A stretch of 64,000 bases of DNA from Enterobacter asburiae (GCA_011754535.1 JAAQVN010000001.1:2418001-2482000), one strand, 5' to 3'; shown: positions 1-8,495, counted from the stretch's first letter. Made by a program: numbers and translations. Notes: a model not told the origin generated them from the sequence alone.

Positions 1-224
1 TCGCTCTCATAATACTCACCGCTAAGCGTCAAAAAACCCTGTCCATCTTCCATATGGTAGTTTAAAACCGCGCTTAACAATTTGTTATGGTTATGTAGGT
101 TCACATTAGCCGTACAATAGAAGCCATCACTTGAGATATTATTGTCATTGCCCAGGTAGCCAGCGATACCTGAAGAAACAATCAACACGACAGCAATTAT
201 ATATTTTAATGGAGTCACGCTCAT
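1..224 (-). CDS. FidL-like membrane protein (partial, 3' end outside window)
   Basis: Reading leftward from the ATG at 224 gives 74 codons open to the window edge. The product has a short N-terminus, one hydrophobic segment (about residues 6-22, signal anchor) and then a soluble part with the pattern DGFYCTANVNLHN and a later LSGEYYE. This fits the FidL-like family of small inner-membrane proteins encoded beside ToxR/CadC-like regulators, as in Salmonella marT-fidL. It starts 9 bases after the stop of the regulator gene upstream, so the two are almost certainly co-transcribed. Its function is unknown; a role in modulating the membrane regulator is inference. The family call rests on context plus a short motif match. 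Confidence 0.6.
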   Translation of the reverse strand, partial: MSVTPLKYIIAVVLIVSSGIAGYLGNDNNISSDGFYCTANVNLHNHNKLLSAVLNYHMEDGQGFLTLSGEYYES

Positions 225-233
225 AACCACACC

Positions 234-1019
234 TTAAAAATAATAATCAGAACTGCATAACACATCGTCTTTTTTACTTTCTTTTAAAAGAAAGTCAGTT
301 GAGCATCGTAATATTAATGTTTTTGACGCTGGCGGATAATTAAAAATGAACCACCACTTTTGTTCTCCGCACGTGATGTTATTCCTATTGAGAAACTCAT
401 AAAAATACGAGTCGTCACGTAATGATTGGTTTCTGTATATATGGCAATCACCATTCAGATGAAGTGCGGAGAAGGTGGGGCGAATAAACTTTTCGCCATC
501 CTTTTGCAGACGTTTCCCAGCCTCAAAAGAGAGTAGAGATAGCACTACGGTGAGAAGCATGAGAATTAATACATATTTCTTCTTTTTTTTAGAATTTACC
601 TCCGCACCAGTCATGTGAGGTACATCAATGGCAGGCGTGATGTGCTGACCAGGTGCTGGAGGAGTTTCTGGATTGCTTTCATTTTCAGCATGTAAAAAAC
701 TGGTGGATAAAATAACGAATCCACGCTTAGGAATGGTTTTAATGATATCTCCTGATAAACCTGCTTTGACGAGGCTTTTCCTGAGAATAGACAGGTTCTG
801 ATAAATTGCATTGGTAGAAACGTTAATGCCACGGGATTGCCATGCAAAGGCGTGAAGCTCATTGAGTGATACCGTTTCATCTTTATTCTGCAACAAAGCG
901 AGCAAGCAAAGACTGGCTGGAATGGCCAGGGTGACCTGCGTCTCTCGCCGGTCATTTATGCACAATGAATGCGTAGACGAATCATAGATGACTTTGTCTT
1001 CAAGAATAAATTTTGCCAT
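234..1019 (-). CDS. ToxR/CadC/MarT-like membrane-anchored winged-helix regulator
   Basis: A 261-residue protein with an N-terminal OmpR/PhoB-type winged-helix DNA-binding domain (about residues 8-107; SLNELHAFAWQ, then NAIYQNLSILRKSL and IKTIPKRGFVI). A Pro-rich linker follows, then a lysine run (144-148), one transmembrane helix (about 149-165) and a periplasmic domain of about 95 residues with three cysteines. This is the ToxR/CadC/MarT layout, in which a periplasmic signal is passed directly to DNA. The FidL-like gene lies 9 bases downstream, as in the Salmonella MarT-FidL pair. It is divergent from the 1309 gene and next to a fimbrial locus, so fimbrial control is a reasonable inference. 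No close homologue with a known target is recalled. Confidence 0.8.
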   Translation of the reverse strand: MAKFILEDKVIYDSSTHSLCINDRRETQVTLAIPASLCLLALLQNKDETVSLNELHAFAWQSRGINVSTNAIYQNLSILRKSLVKAGLSGDIIKTIPKRGFVILSTSFLHAENESNPETPPAPGQHITPAIDVPHMTGAEVNSKKKKKYVLILMLLTVVLSLLSFEAGKRLQKDGEKFIRPTFSALHLNGDCHIYRNQSLRDDSYFYEFLNRNNITCGEQKWWFIFNYPPASKTLILRCSTDFLLKESKKDDVLCSSDYYF

Positions 1020-1308
1020 ATCCGTTTATATGCCGCAGTAGTAAGCCACTAATTACTCAATAAAAGAATATCATGCAATTTTAAAATGTACAATTCAATA
1101 CACTTGAAAAGGTTTCACGAAACCTTCACAGCACGCCCATTACCACATAAGCCCGTGAAAAATAAGGAATTAAAAATTAAAAAAGCATTCAGAATTTTAT
1201 GAGTTGCTTCTGGATTGTCATTTTAAGAATATTAATAGTAAAGAGGGCGACAAAGCCTTTCAGGTATATAAAGCTGTGTGTTTAACTACCTAAATATGAG
1301 AAGAAGAT
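1020..1308. promoter_or_regulatory. Divergent AT-rich intergenic region with an 18-bp palindrome
   Basis: The 289 bases between the membrane regulator and the 1309 gene are strongly AT-rich. They contain an 8-bp perfect inverted repeat, AAGGTTTC-ac-GAAACCTT, at 1109-1126. Its compact dyad suits a homodimeric DNA-binding protein better than a terminator. It lies about 90 bases upstream of the regulator start and 180 upstream of the rightward gene. I infer an operator for one of the local regulators; nothing in the sequence shows which one. Confidence 0.4.
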
Positions 1309-1614
1309 GTGAGAAGTGCAGACAAGACAAAATCATATTCGAAAGTCCTTAACGAATTAACTAAAAAGAATTTAACAAAAACCCTTCAGTTTTATGGATT
1401 TATAGAGTGCGCAAAAATACTGCGTTTTCTTTCACTAATGGTAGAGGGTGAAACGTTGGACTTGCCAGCCTTGAGGTATATACTTGCAAATCTTAACGAA
1501 TGTATTAATAAGCACGCTCGTGATTACAGGGATGAGGTTCACCTCAACTATTTTCACTCACTTTTTGAACTGCGAACCAAAATAGAGTTTGTGACATCTG
1601 TTAACATTACTTAA
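1309..1614 (+). CDS. Small hypothetical protein at the head of the fimbrial regulatory/adhesin unit
   Basis: A 101-residue, Lys- and Leu-rich, probably all-helical protein with no signal peptide or membrane segment. I do not recognise the family. A GTG start at 1309 is chosen because a purine-rich stretch (gagaagaag) lies just upstream and the nearby ATGs at 1296 and 1307 are out of frame or stop at once. The gene precedes a LuxR-like regulator (start 1643) and a fimbrial adhesin-like gene on the same strand, so it may be a small cytoplasmic regulator or co-regulator. That is inference from position only. Confidence 0.5.
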   Translation: MRSADKTKSYSKVLNELTKKNLTKTLQFYGFIECAKILRFLSLMVEGETLDLPALRYILANLNECINKHARDYRDEVHLNYFHSLFELRTKIEFVTSVNIT

Positions 1615-1642
1615 AACTTTAATCTCATGAGTTATCATAACT

Positions 1643-2266
1643 ATGTCTGAAACTCCAAAGCTTTTCACCAGTGAACACACAACTAATGCATGTATTGTTC
1701 TTACGGATAATTATTATCTTTATTTTGGGGTAGCATCAAGCTTACCGGATTACACATGTATTCATGTGCCATTAACTGATTACAAAGCTATCAACATTGA
1801 TTGTTCCACTCCTTTTGTTCTCATTGATAGTAAAATATTATTTATTCGAGCATGGGGTAATTTCACGGCACTGTTTGAGCGTTACCCACTAGGAAGGTTT
1901 GTTTGGTTACCCTGTGGTCCTAAAGAGCGATATTTACGGGATGACGCCTTAGCTATACGCTCTTGCGATCTGTGCGATATTATGTCGTTTCGAAATGCTA
2001 TAGAAAGATGTTCGGCCGAGAACATGCTTGCGCTGGGGAAAAAGAAAGTCCTTTCAAGGATAGAAGAGCGATTTCTGGCCTGCTTTTTGACGGGAATGAC
2101 AGTCGATGAAATCTCAATATTTCTGAAGAAACAGACAAGCTATAGCTATGCTCAACGAAGTAAGCTGTCTGAGATCATCGGCCTAAATAATTCATGCTAT
2201 CTTTCATTTCATCTGGAAAAAATGTCCGCTTATGTTCTCTACTATAATGTCCTGCAAGTTGTATAA
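1643..2266 (+). CDS. LuxR/FixJ-type helix-turn-helix regulator, probable fimbrial regulator
   Basis: A 207-residue protein. The N-terminal 120 residues resemble a degenerate receiver-like domain without an obvious phospho-acceptor site. The C-terminal part (about 135-195; LSRIEERFLACFLTGMTVDE, then YAQRSKLSEIIGLNN) fits a LuxR-type four-helix HTH, as in regulators such as BglJ or the fimbrial LuxR-like proteins. The gene starts 28 bases after the 1309 gene stop, and its 3' end overlaps the start of the adhesin-like gene by 35 bases, which implies translational coupling. It is likely a local regulator of the fimbrial genes. The HTH is divergent, so the family call is moderate. Confidence 0.6.
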   Translation: MSETPKLFTSEHTTNACIVLTDNYYLYFGVASSLPDYTCIHVPLTDYKAINIDCSTPFVLIDSKILFIRAWGNFTALFERYPLGRFVWLPCGPKERYLRDDALAIRSCDLCDIMSFRNAIERCSAENMLALGKKKVLSRIEERFLACFLTGMTVDEISIFLKKQTSYSYAQRSKLSEIIGLNNSCYLSFHLEKMSAYVLYYNVLQVV

Positions 2267-3146
2267 ATTTGTCTTTAAAGTCGCTAAGCCTGTAATTCTC
2301 ATCTTTTGCCTGGCTGTTTCATTACCAGCTCTTGCTACAGGAGGAACTGACTCACCGAGTATAACTTTACATATAAGTCATAAACAATACTCAGCTATGT
2401 TAGGCCAGACCGATTATGCATTTCCGGATGAGGTGGCTTTACCTCTGGCGGACTTTATCATTGGGGATAAAAATCCCCCAGTGAGTGTGCAGGTGGTGTG
2501 GACCGATAGTTGCACTCCGTTAAATGGTACTACAGGTTTAAATATTAGAGCGCAAGGTATTAAGGATCTCAAAGAAATAGCTGATAGCCTGCAAATCCCT
2601 GATGAATCAGCGCTTATACATTCCACAAGGCTATGGTTTACAGTTAATAAATCAGCTCAGCCAATGACCCCAAAACAACAATACGAATGTGATTTATTGG
2701 GATCACAAAGCTGGTCTAATTCGTTTAACAAAAAGCCGGTAACCAGACTTATTCTCTCTTTCGATACAGAAAAGTCTGCCTGTAGTATTTCTACGTTAGG
2801 TTCCTTACGTCTACCGCCGGTGTCAACGAATAATAAACGTTCGTTTGCTGAACTCCCAGTTACGGTGACCTGTAATAATTTTGATTCACCCCCTAATGTC
2901 TACTTGACGCTAAAAGGAGGGCAGGGGAGCAATGGTGATAGCCTGTATGATGACAGTAACGTGATGATGGAAGCGCTGTACAATGAGACAGGGCAGCGCT
3001 GGAAAGCAGATGGGGAAATGAAATATGAAGTGGGTGAAGTCGATTCCGTTAAAACCATTACCCCCATAATAAGCTCGGCCCTCAAGGAGCGGGCACATGC
3101 TGGGCAATACAGTACTTCTGCAACGATTACGCTCGACGTTGAATGA
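2232..3146 (+). CDS. Fimbrial tip-adhesin-like protein (two-domain)
   Basis: A 304-residue exported protein. A hydrophobic signal sequence (about residues 14-36, ending ALAT) is followed by an N-terminal domain (about 37-175) with two cysteine pairs. A C-terminal pilin-like domain starts near SACSIS and ends in an alternating hydrophobic strand (STSATITLDVE), as expected for a subunit completed by donor-strand exchange. Length and layout fit a tip adhesin more than a shaft pilin. ATG 2232 overlaps the regulator gene; ATG 2247 is an in-frame alternative without a better ribosome site. Oddly, the gene is on the opposite strand to the chaperone-usher-pilin operon and converges with the pilin gene. 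Receptor unknown. Confidence 0.6.
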   Translation: MFSTIMSCKLYKFVFKVAKPVILIFCLAVSLPALATGGTDSPSITLHISHKQYSAMLGQTDYAFPDEVALPLADFIIGDKNPPVSVQVVWTDSCTPLNGTTGLNIRAQGIKDLKEIADSLQIPDESALIHSTRLWFTVNKSAQPMTPKQQYECDLLGSQSWSNSFNKKPVTRLILSFDTEKSACSISTLGSLRLPPVSTNNKRSFAELPVTVTCNNFDSPPNVYLTLKGGQGSNGDSLYDDSNVMMEALYNETGQRWKADGEMKYEVGEVDSVKTITPIISSALKERAHAGQYSTSATITLDVE

Positions 3147-3194
3147 GAACCCAGGTGGGATAAGTATAAAATACAATAGCCTGCTATTCTTTCC

Positions 3195-3232
3195 ATAAAA
3201 AACCGGCCTTACCAGGATGACGGTAAGGCCGG
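3195..3232 (-). terminator. Rho-independent terminator of the fimbrial operon
   Basis: On the minus strand an 11-bp perfect stem (arms 3222-3232 and 3203-3213, 8-base loop) is followed directly by a run of six T (3197-3202 on the plus strand are A). It lies just after the pilin stop codon at 3249 and ends the leftward chaperone-usher-pilin operon. Confidence 0.85.
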
Positions 3233-3248
3233 CATTCGCTTTCCCTTC

Positions 3249-3803
3249 TTATTCGTATGTCATATTCAAGGTGGCTATTCCTGATGCGGTTCCCGGTTTA
3301 ACGGGCCCAGTTGATACAAGTTCAGCCATAAAAGGCATTTCAATAGATGTACCATCACCACCAATTTTATACTCCATCTTTCCCGAGTTCGGCCAGTTCG
3401 GTATGAGAGGGGATTGGTCCGGTCCCGCCAGCAACATAAACGCCACATTTTTAGCGGCGTTGTCCCCAGACTCAGTATTTGCAAAGGCCTGATGGTTGAG
3501 TGTGTCCGCAGTGCCTGTAGCTGAGACTTGAACACCGGCCACGTTTTGACAGCCTGTAAGCCTAAGTGTGAATGGACGCTTGGCAATTCCACCTTCGTTC
3601 AGATTTTCCGAACGAACTTTGTCAAAGTTGATATTGATTCCGCTGGCTGTATTCCAGTCTGGAACGCAAGTCGATTCCGTCACTGTCGCTGTAAATCTAA
3701 CATTTGTTGAGGCGGGAGCATCGGCATACGCATCAGAATATGTTGCAAACAGCGCGACCGCGATGGCACAGGCTGAGACAGTTTTTCTTACATTATGCAT
3801 CAT
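3249..3803 (-). CDS. Major fimbrial subunit, type 1 pilin family
   Basis: A 184-residue pilin precursor. A signal peptide (about residues 1-27, ending DAYADA) precedes a mature domain with the two-cysteine pattern of the FimA/PapA family (STCVPDW and LTGCQN), which form one disulfide. The chain ends in the typical amphipathic strand with a penultimate tyrosine (ATLNMTYE). The start at 3803 (ATG ATG) has an AAGGA ribosome site six bases upstream. It is the last gene of the leftward operon, 70 bases after the usher, and ends at a strong terminator. Being the only pilin in the operon, it is presumably the shaft subunit. Confidence 0.85.
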   Translation of the reverse strand: MMHNVRKTVSACAIAVALFATYSDAYADAPASTNVRFTATVTESTCVPDWNTASGININFDKVRSENLNEGGIAKRPFTLRLTGCQNVAGVQVSATGTADTLNHQAFANTESGDNAAKNVAFMLLAGPDQSPLIPNWPNSGKMEYKIGGDGTSIEMPFMAELVSTGPVKPGTASGIATLNMTYE

Positions 3804-3873
3804 ACTTATTTCCTTCTTTTTTGTGGTCTATGAGTGATTGTGGATCCCCACTGATAAAATTCGGCATCTGAGG

Positions 3874-6489
3874 TCAACGGCACATCTCCTGCACCTGAAC
3901 AAGCCGAGCCGTAAGAACCTTTTCCGTCAGGTGGTAATACACCGTGCACCGCTCATCTGGAGCATCGCCCCATTTAGCGTTTAACTTCCCGTGGAGCGGG
4001 AGGCCCGTTAACCACACCTGACCGTTGTCTCCGACAAGCCCGCTGGTATTGCCACTTTCTGCACTAACTGTCGTCCCGAAAGGCAAAGGCGCGCCATTGT
4101 GCGTTAGCGTAAACAGCCCATGGATCCCCGTATGCGTGATAAAACTGGCGATGACCACCGCGCCGCGTGTTGGAACAACACGGGTTACGGCATTCTCAAT
4201 ATCCGTATGATCATCAAGTTTGCTGATATCCAGGGCGACCCTGTTTTCTCTGTATGGTCCGGCATACGGTACAACCGTGTAACCACGCCCGTCGGTGCGG
4301 ATACCGATGTTGCTTTCCACGGGTATGCCTGCTGCACCCGGCGCAGCAACCAGAATGCTGGTTTCACCCAAAGGCTGGCTCAGGGTCAGACCGTGGCTGT
4401 GCACGATAGCCCCACCGGACATGCCATAGCGGAGCTGCCGGTAGTCCTGGCTATACCCATATCCGAGGGAGGCGTTCCCGGTTCCGCCCTGATAACTCAA
4501 GCTGGCGTCACCGCTTGTGCTTTCTGCGCGGCCATAACCCTGCGTCACGCTCCAGTCGAGGTTGTCATCATCGAGGGCGGTCCCGCTCAGCCCTACCTGG
4601 TGGCTGATATTCCCGTCCGTGTTCTGGCTGGCGCTGTAGTTGACCATCAATTGATGGTCGCGGTCAGTGACAGCGTCATGTGAAAGCAGGGCCAGTAATG
4701 GCATTGACGTTGAGAGCCAGAGCGTCTTGTCGGCCTCCAGTTGGCCACTGATATGGCTATCCCCCCATGAGAGGCTGTAGCTAACAGGGCCAATCGTGCT
4801 GCTGAAGCCTGCTTGCACCGTGTCAGAACTGGCGTTGTTCTGCCAGTACGTCTGATGGCTGGCCGTAACGAACAGCGAGCCGAACGCAACAAGCTTCTGG
4901 GAGAGACTGAGCTGGATACGCTCACGCCTGCTGTTGTAGAGGTTATAGTGGCTTGCCCAGTTGTGCTTAACCGGCCTGCCATCAGCATCGTTCTCATTAT
5001 CGTTCTGCAGCCAGCCGGAAATGTCCTTGAGCGCGACATCCGCCAGGGTGTAAAAGCCTTGGCTGGAGTAACGGTAACCTGCCAGCTGAAATGATGTCCC
5101 CGTTGATGCCAGCGAGCTGCCATACATGAAGCGCAAGGACTGGCCCTGATGGCGTGAACCATCCGCAAGGGTACTGTCGGACTGACTCACATCGGCTGAC
5201 ACCGCACCCCATTGCCCCATGCTGAGGCCCGTTCCGACGGCTACAGCGTCGTAATTGTCAGCATACTGAATGCCTCCATAGGCCGTGATGTTATGAGCCA
5301 ACCCCCAGAGTAACGTTCCCTGCGCAAAGGCTGGTGCAGCATAGCGGTCGCTGCTGCTGCGGTAGCGTCCCGCAACCAGGCCAAAGCGAACATGCCCCTC
5401 ACGCTGCAGAATGGGAAGGGAAGAATAGGGCACGGTGAAGCTGCGTTTCGTTCCATCCGCCTCAGTCACAGTGATATCAAGATCGCCACCTGACGAGAGC
5501 GGGAAGAGATCGCGGATGACGAAAGCTCCCGGAGCCACAAAGGTCCTGTAGACTTCGCTGCCGTTCTGCCGGATGCTGACCTGGGCGTTACTGTTTGCTG
5601 TTCCTCGAATAACAGGGGCATAGCCTCGCATGTTGTCAGGAAGCATTCCCTCATCCGTTACAAGTTTGATGCCCCGGAATGAATTAGTATCAAACACGTC
5701 TCCATTGGTATTGCTATCACCAAGCGTCAGTTCGCTTTGCAAAGGAATAATAGTTCGCTGTATATAGGTGCTAAGATGCTGCCAGCGATGCACATTGCTG
5801 TATCGGTTGCTGTTATCACTCCATGTACTGACGTCGTGTAGTCTCCAGGGCCCGACGTTCAGGCCGCTGGTCAGATTAAGGTAGCTGCTGCGACTGTCGC
5901 CATAGCTGCCCCGACTATCACTGCCGCTAAACTGGTAGCTCAACAATGCCGCGTTAATACCTTCATCCCACTGTTCCGGAGGTATCCAGTCTTGCGGCTG
6001 GCTGTTCATCGCCGCCTGCGGAATACTGATATCCAGACGCATTTTCTGAAAGTCGAAGGCCGTATAGGCTTGCGGGATGAATTGCCCGGGTGATACACAC
6101 CGATCTTCAGGCAATGATGCCAGTTGGGGAAAAGCGGAAACGTTTACTCCCATGCGGGCAAGGTCGCGCCGATTGAGGCAAGCCATCAGGTCGGTACTGT
6201 CGTGAATATCTTCCCGGTGGGCCTCATTAGGTACCGTGTCAAATTGCAGAGGTTGTGAACGGAAAAAAATGCCGTTCAGATAAATATCTACCGGGTAGCT
6301 CCCAGCTACTTGCGCGTGCCCCGTCTCAAAACGTGAAAGATCTGCAACCGCATGCGGATCGTCAGACAGCATGGCCGGATCAAAATGCAATCCGGCAAAG
6401 GCGTTACCGAAGATTCCTCCTCCAAGGAGAATGAAAAACCGACTGCATCTGAAAGACATACCATTCACCCGGTAAACTAAAGGCATCAC
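3874..6489 (-). CDS. Outer-membrane fimbrial usher (FimD/PapC family)
   Basis: An 871-residue usher with the full family architecture: signal sequence, periplasmic N-terminal domain that receives chaperone-subunit complexes (FDPAMLSDDP onward), a 24-strand barrel with plug, the conserved region GIKLVTDEGMLPDNMRGYAP (residues about 270-295), and C-terminal domains with a cysteine pair near the end (RCTVYYH and EMCR). It forms the secretion pore that assembles and exports the fibre. It lies 17 bases after the chaperone gene and 70 before the pilin gene. Length is normal and no frame break is seen, so the locus appears functional. Confidence 0.92.
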   Translation of the reverse strand: MMPLVYRVNGMSFRCSRFFILLGGGIFGNAFAGLHFDPAMLSDDPHAVADLSRFETGHAQVAGSYPVDIYLNGIFFRSQPLQFDTVPNEAHREDIHDSTDLMACLNRRDLARMGVNVSAFPQLASLPEDRCVSPGQFIPQAYTAFDFQKMRLDISIPQAAMNSQPQDWIPPEQWDEGINAALLSYQFSGSDSRGSYGDSRSSYLNLTSGLNVGPWRLHDVSTWSDNSNRYSNVHRWQHLSTYIQRTIIPLQSELTLGDSNTNGDVFDTNSFRGIKLVTDEGMLPDNMRGYAPVIRGTANSNAQVSIRQNGSEVYRTFVAPGAFVIRDLFPLSSGGDLDITVTEADGTKRSFTVPYSSLPILQREGHVRFGLVAGRYRSSSDRYAAPAFAQGTLLWGLAHNITAYGGIQYADNYDAVAVGTGLSMGQWGAVSADVSQSDSTLADGSRHQGQSLRFMYGSSLASTGTSFQLAGYRYSSQGFYTLADVALKDISGWLQNDNENDADGRPVKHNWASHYNLYNSRRERIQLSLSQKLVAFGSLFVTASHQTYWQNNASSDTVQAGFSSTIGPVSYSLSWGDSHISGQLEADKTLWLSTSMPLLALLSHDAVTDRDHQLMVNYSASQNTDGNISHQVGLSGTALDDDNLDWSVTQGYGRAESTSGDASLSYQGGTGNASLGYGYSQDYRQLRYGMSGGAIVHSHGLTLSQPLGETSILVAAPGAAGIPVESNIGIRTDGRGYTVVPYAGPYRENRVALDISKLDDHTDIENAVTRVVPTRGAVVIASFITHTGIHGLFTLTHNGAPLPFGTTVSAESGNTSGLVGDNGQVWLTGLPLHGKLNAKWGDAPDERCTVYYHLTEKVLTARLVQVQEMCR

Positions 6490-6506
6490 GTCAGAATCAA
6501 CTGAAG

Positions 6507-7223
6507 CTATTTAATTGCTGTCTCATTTGCTGGCGTGATGGTGCCGTAATCGTTAACGGTACGGTAAGAAACTGTGCTTCCGTGGTCAGCCGGCAGAGAC
6601 TCTGTCGCCGTTCCAAGAGGCGAAACCATGAGGTCTTTTAGCGCTTTCCTGCCAGTCGTCACCGCCGTCAGCGTCAGGTAATAAGGAGAGGTATTACGGA
6701 TAACCAGCTCCGAACCCTGTTGATGAAACTCCAGCAGCGAAGGAGCCATGTCCGGGGAGGGTTTCAGCCCGGAAGGGCGCACAAACAGTTTTATTCTGTT
6801 GGCAAGGGCGAAATGCAAGACGTCGTTATTGGCTTTGTTAGTGTCATCGACCGAAGGAATGGCTCTGGCAGTAAAGTAATAAAGCGTTTCACGGTCTTTT
6901 GAGAGAGCTCCGCCTGTATGAATAATACGTAATGTGTTTTCATTTTTAGGGCCACTAAGATAAAGCGGTGGCGTCACAATAAAGTCTGAGGTTTTATGTC
7001 CTGACGCATCCTCAACCCAGGATTGCACAAGAAAGGAGTCAGTAGCAGAAGAGTTAATTATCGCCAGATTTACCTGCTCAGAGCTCTGCGGGTAAACAAT
7101 GCGTGTCCCCATAATGGAAATCCCCCCCTCTGCCAGAACCGGTTGGGTCAGGCAGGCAAAGATACCAGTAAAAATAATTGCCAGTGATTTTTTTATGGCA
7201 CACTTAGAACCGGAAGACATCAT
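6507..7223 (-). CDS. Periplasmic fimbrial chaperone (PapD/FimC family)
   Basis: A 238-residue protein with a signal peptide (cleavage after PVLA) and two immunoglobulin-like domains. The domain-1 signature is visible: GTRIVYPQSS, TLRIIHTGG, YYFTARAIPSV and NRIKLFVRP. The short loop before the last motif suggests the FGS class that assembles rod-like fimbriae. ATG 7223 is chosen over an upstream TTG at 7241 because AGGAGA sits six bases before it. It is the first gene of the leftward operon. It caps pilin, and probably adhesin, subunits in the periplasm and delivers them to the usher. Confidence 0.9.
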   Translation of the reverse strand: MMSSGSKCAIKKSLAIIFTGIFACLTQPVLAEGGISIMGTRIVYPQSSEQVNLAIINSSATDSFLVQSWVEDASGHKTSDFIVTPPLYLSGPKNENTLRIIHTGGALSKDRETLYYFTARAIPSVDDTNKANNDVLHFALANRIKLFVRPSGLKPSPDMAPSLLEFHQQGSELVIRNTSPYYLTLTAVTTGRKALKDLMVSPLGTATESLPADHGSTVSYRTVNDYGTITPANETAIK

Positions 7224-7598
7224 TATTCTCCTGTCTGTCAATACCAGGACATCAGTAAAAGTACGAACGTAAAAAAAACAACTGCATGTGGCGGGAAGTA
7301 TAATGAAGGTTGAATGGCATGAGCAATATTTCCTCAGCGATCAAAAAATATATTTTTTAACATATCATCGGAGCATTATATGATATCCTTATGAAAACAA
7401 TTTGTTTTGTTTAACCTTTAAAAACAATGAGTTAAATATCTTCGCGTAGTCATTGATAAACAGATCCGCAACAAATATTGCGTTCGTTATAAACACTCAA
7501 TAGAAAGTCTGTTTATGGTCCGTTTAAAAGGTAAAATCGTAATGCCATTTGATTCCTTATATACTTGACGCAATTCACTAAACAATGAGGGAAAGAAG
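7224..7598. promoter_or_regulatory. Divergent promoter region of the fimbrial operon, AT-rich with inverted repeats
   Basis: This 375-base gap separates the chaperone gene (leftward) from the 7599 gene (rightward). It holds a 7-bp inverted repeat ATATCAT/ATGATAT at 7362-7386 with an 11-base spacer, and a near-palindromic A/T block around 7345-7360. A TATATAC element near 7557-7563 could serve the rightward gene. The centre-to-centre geometry of the repeat is typical of a dimer-binding operator, but no known regulator motif is recognised. High AT content would also favour H-NS binding, as is common for fimbrial loci (family knowledge, not shown here). Confidence 0.4.
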
Positions 7599-8030
7599 AT
7601 GGATCATTTGATTAAGAAAGGTATGTGCATTGCGTTAATTCTGTCCGCAGCAGGGACTGTACAGGCAGCGGATAAAACTCCCAATGATAACTTTTTTACA
7701 GGGATTAAAATTTTTTCCGAAAAAGTGGCTCAGGGGAGCCAATGGGACAGTACTACCGGTGAAGCCAAGTACATGGTGAGCTATAAAGTCTCACTTGATA
7801 ACTTTTCTAATAAAAGTATTGAGCCGGGAAAAAACAATAAAATGTGCTTCTTCCTCTTTGATAAAAGCGGAAAATCTTTCATGAGCACAGGCATTGAGCT
7901 CGAAATGTTGAAAAAATACAAGCCGTTAGACAACAGAACAGGTATGGTTTATTTCGCCAGCTCAAACCCTGATGTGCTGAATATGCCATTCGTGCGATTC
8001 GGGATTGGAAAAGACTGTATCTCTGAATGA
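7599..8030 (+). CDS. Secreted DUF4354-like protein
   Basis: A 143-residue protein with a clear signal peptide (residues 1-23, ending VQA-A) and a mature beta-rich domain containing two cysteines (KMCFFLFDKSG and GKDC), which probably form a disulfide. The pattern of a strand-rich domain with a 'phe-val-arg-phe' segment and a terminal cysteine resembles the DUF4354 family of small periplasmic proteins, whose function is unknown. AGGGAAAG precedes the ATG. It stands alone between the fimbrial promoter region and a hairpin terminator. A link to fimbriae is possible by position only. Confidence 0.6.
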   Translation: MDHLIKKGMCIALILSAAGTVQAADKTPNDNFFTGIKIFSEKVAQGSQWDSTTGEAKYMVSYKVSLDNFSNKSIEPGKNNKMCFFLFDKSGKSFMSTGIELEMLKKYKPLDNRTGMVYFASSNPDVLNMPFVRFGIGKDCISE

Positions 8031-8038
8031 TAAAATCA

Positions 8039-8061
8039 ACACCTGCAGTTGATGCAGGTGT
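8039..8061. terminator. Hairpin between convergent genes
   Basis: A perfect 9-bp stem, ACACCTGCA (8039-8047) and TGCAGGTGT (8053-8061), with a 5-base loop lies between the convergent genes ending at 8030 and 8074. The T-rich stretch is short on both sides, so it may end transcription in both directions weakly. Confidence 0.6.
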
Positions 8062-8073
8062 ATACTCACACTT

Positions 8074-8424
8074 TTATTTACACTGTTCCATCATTGACAG
8101 GATGGATTTATGTAACTCAGGATCGCGAGGTGCATAGTAAAATTCAATGGAAGTCTGTTTTTCGCTGAATTTACTGACTTCGACCCAGGCAACATCGGTA
8201 TAATCGCTATCCTGGAGATTATATCTTTCGCTACCATCAGGAAGGGTATCATCAAATTCCAGCGATAAATGTTCTCTGGAGGATGCGTACATAAGGCAAT
8301 CTGCGACCTGGCTTTTAGGATGATTGATATAGAAGGATGCCACTTCCGGATGCGTTCCAACTTTACCCAGATCCACGCAACCGCTTAGACACAGAGCGGG
8401 GAAGAGTATAAGAAGTTTATTCAT
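8074..8424 (-). CDS. Small lipoprotein of unknown function
   Basis: A 116-residue protein with a lipoprotein signal: MNKLL, a hydrophobic core and lipobox LSGC with Cys16, giving a mature N-terminus CVDLG. An Asp at +2 after the lipid-bearing Cys could favour inner-membrane retention under the Lol rule, though here +2 is Val, so outer-membrane sorting is expected. The mature part has two further cysteines (VADCLMY and MEQCK). ATG 8424 is preferred to an upstream GTG because GTGAGG lies nine bases before it. I do not recognise the family. It ends at the shared hairpin with the DUF4354-like gene. Confidence 0.6.
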   Translation of the reverse strand: MNKLLILFPALCLSGCVDLGKVGTHPEVASFYINHPKSQVADCLMYASSREHLSLEFDDTLPDGSERYNLQDSDYTDVAWVEVSKFSEKQTSIEFYYAPRDPELHKSILSMMEQCK

Positions 8425-8495
8425 ATAGCGGCGCCTCACTGCTGATTGTCAATCAAGAACGCCAGTTCACCCCCGCGCGCTATAACGCACAACCG

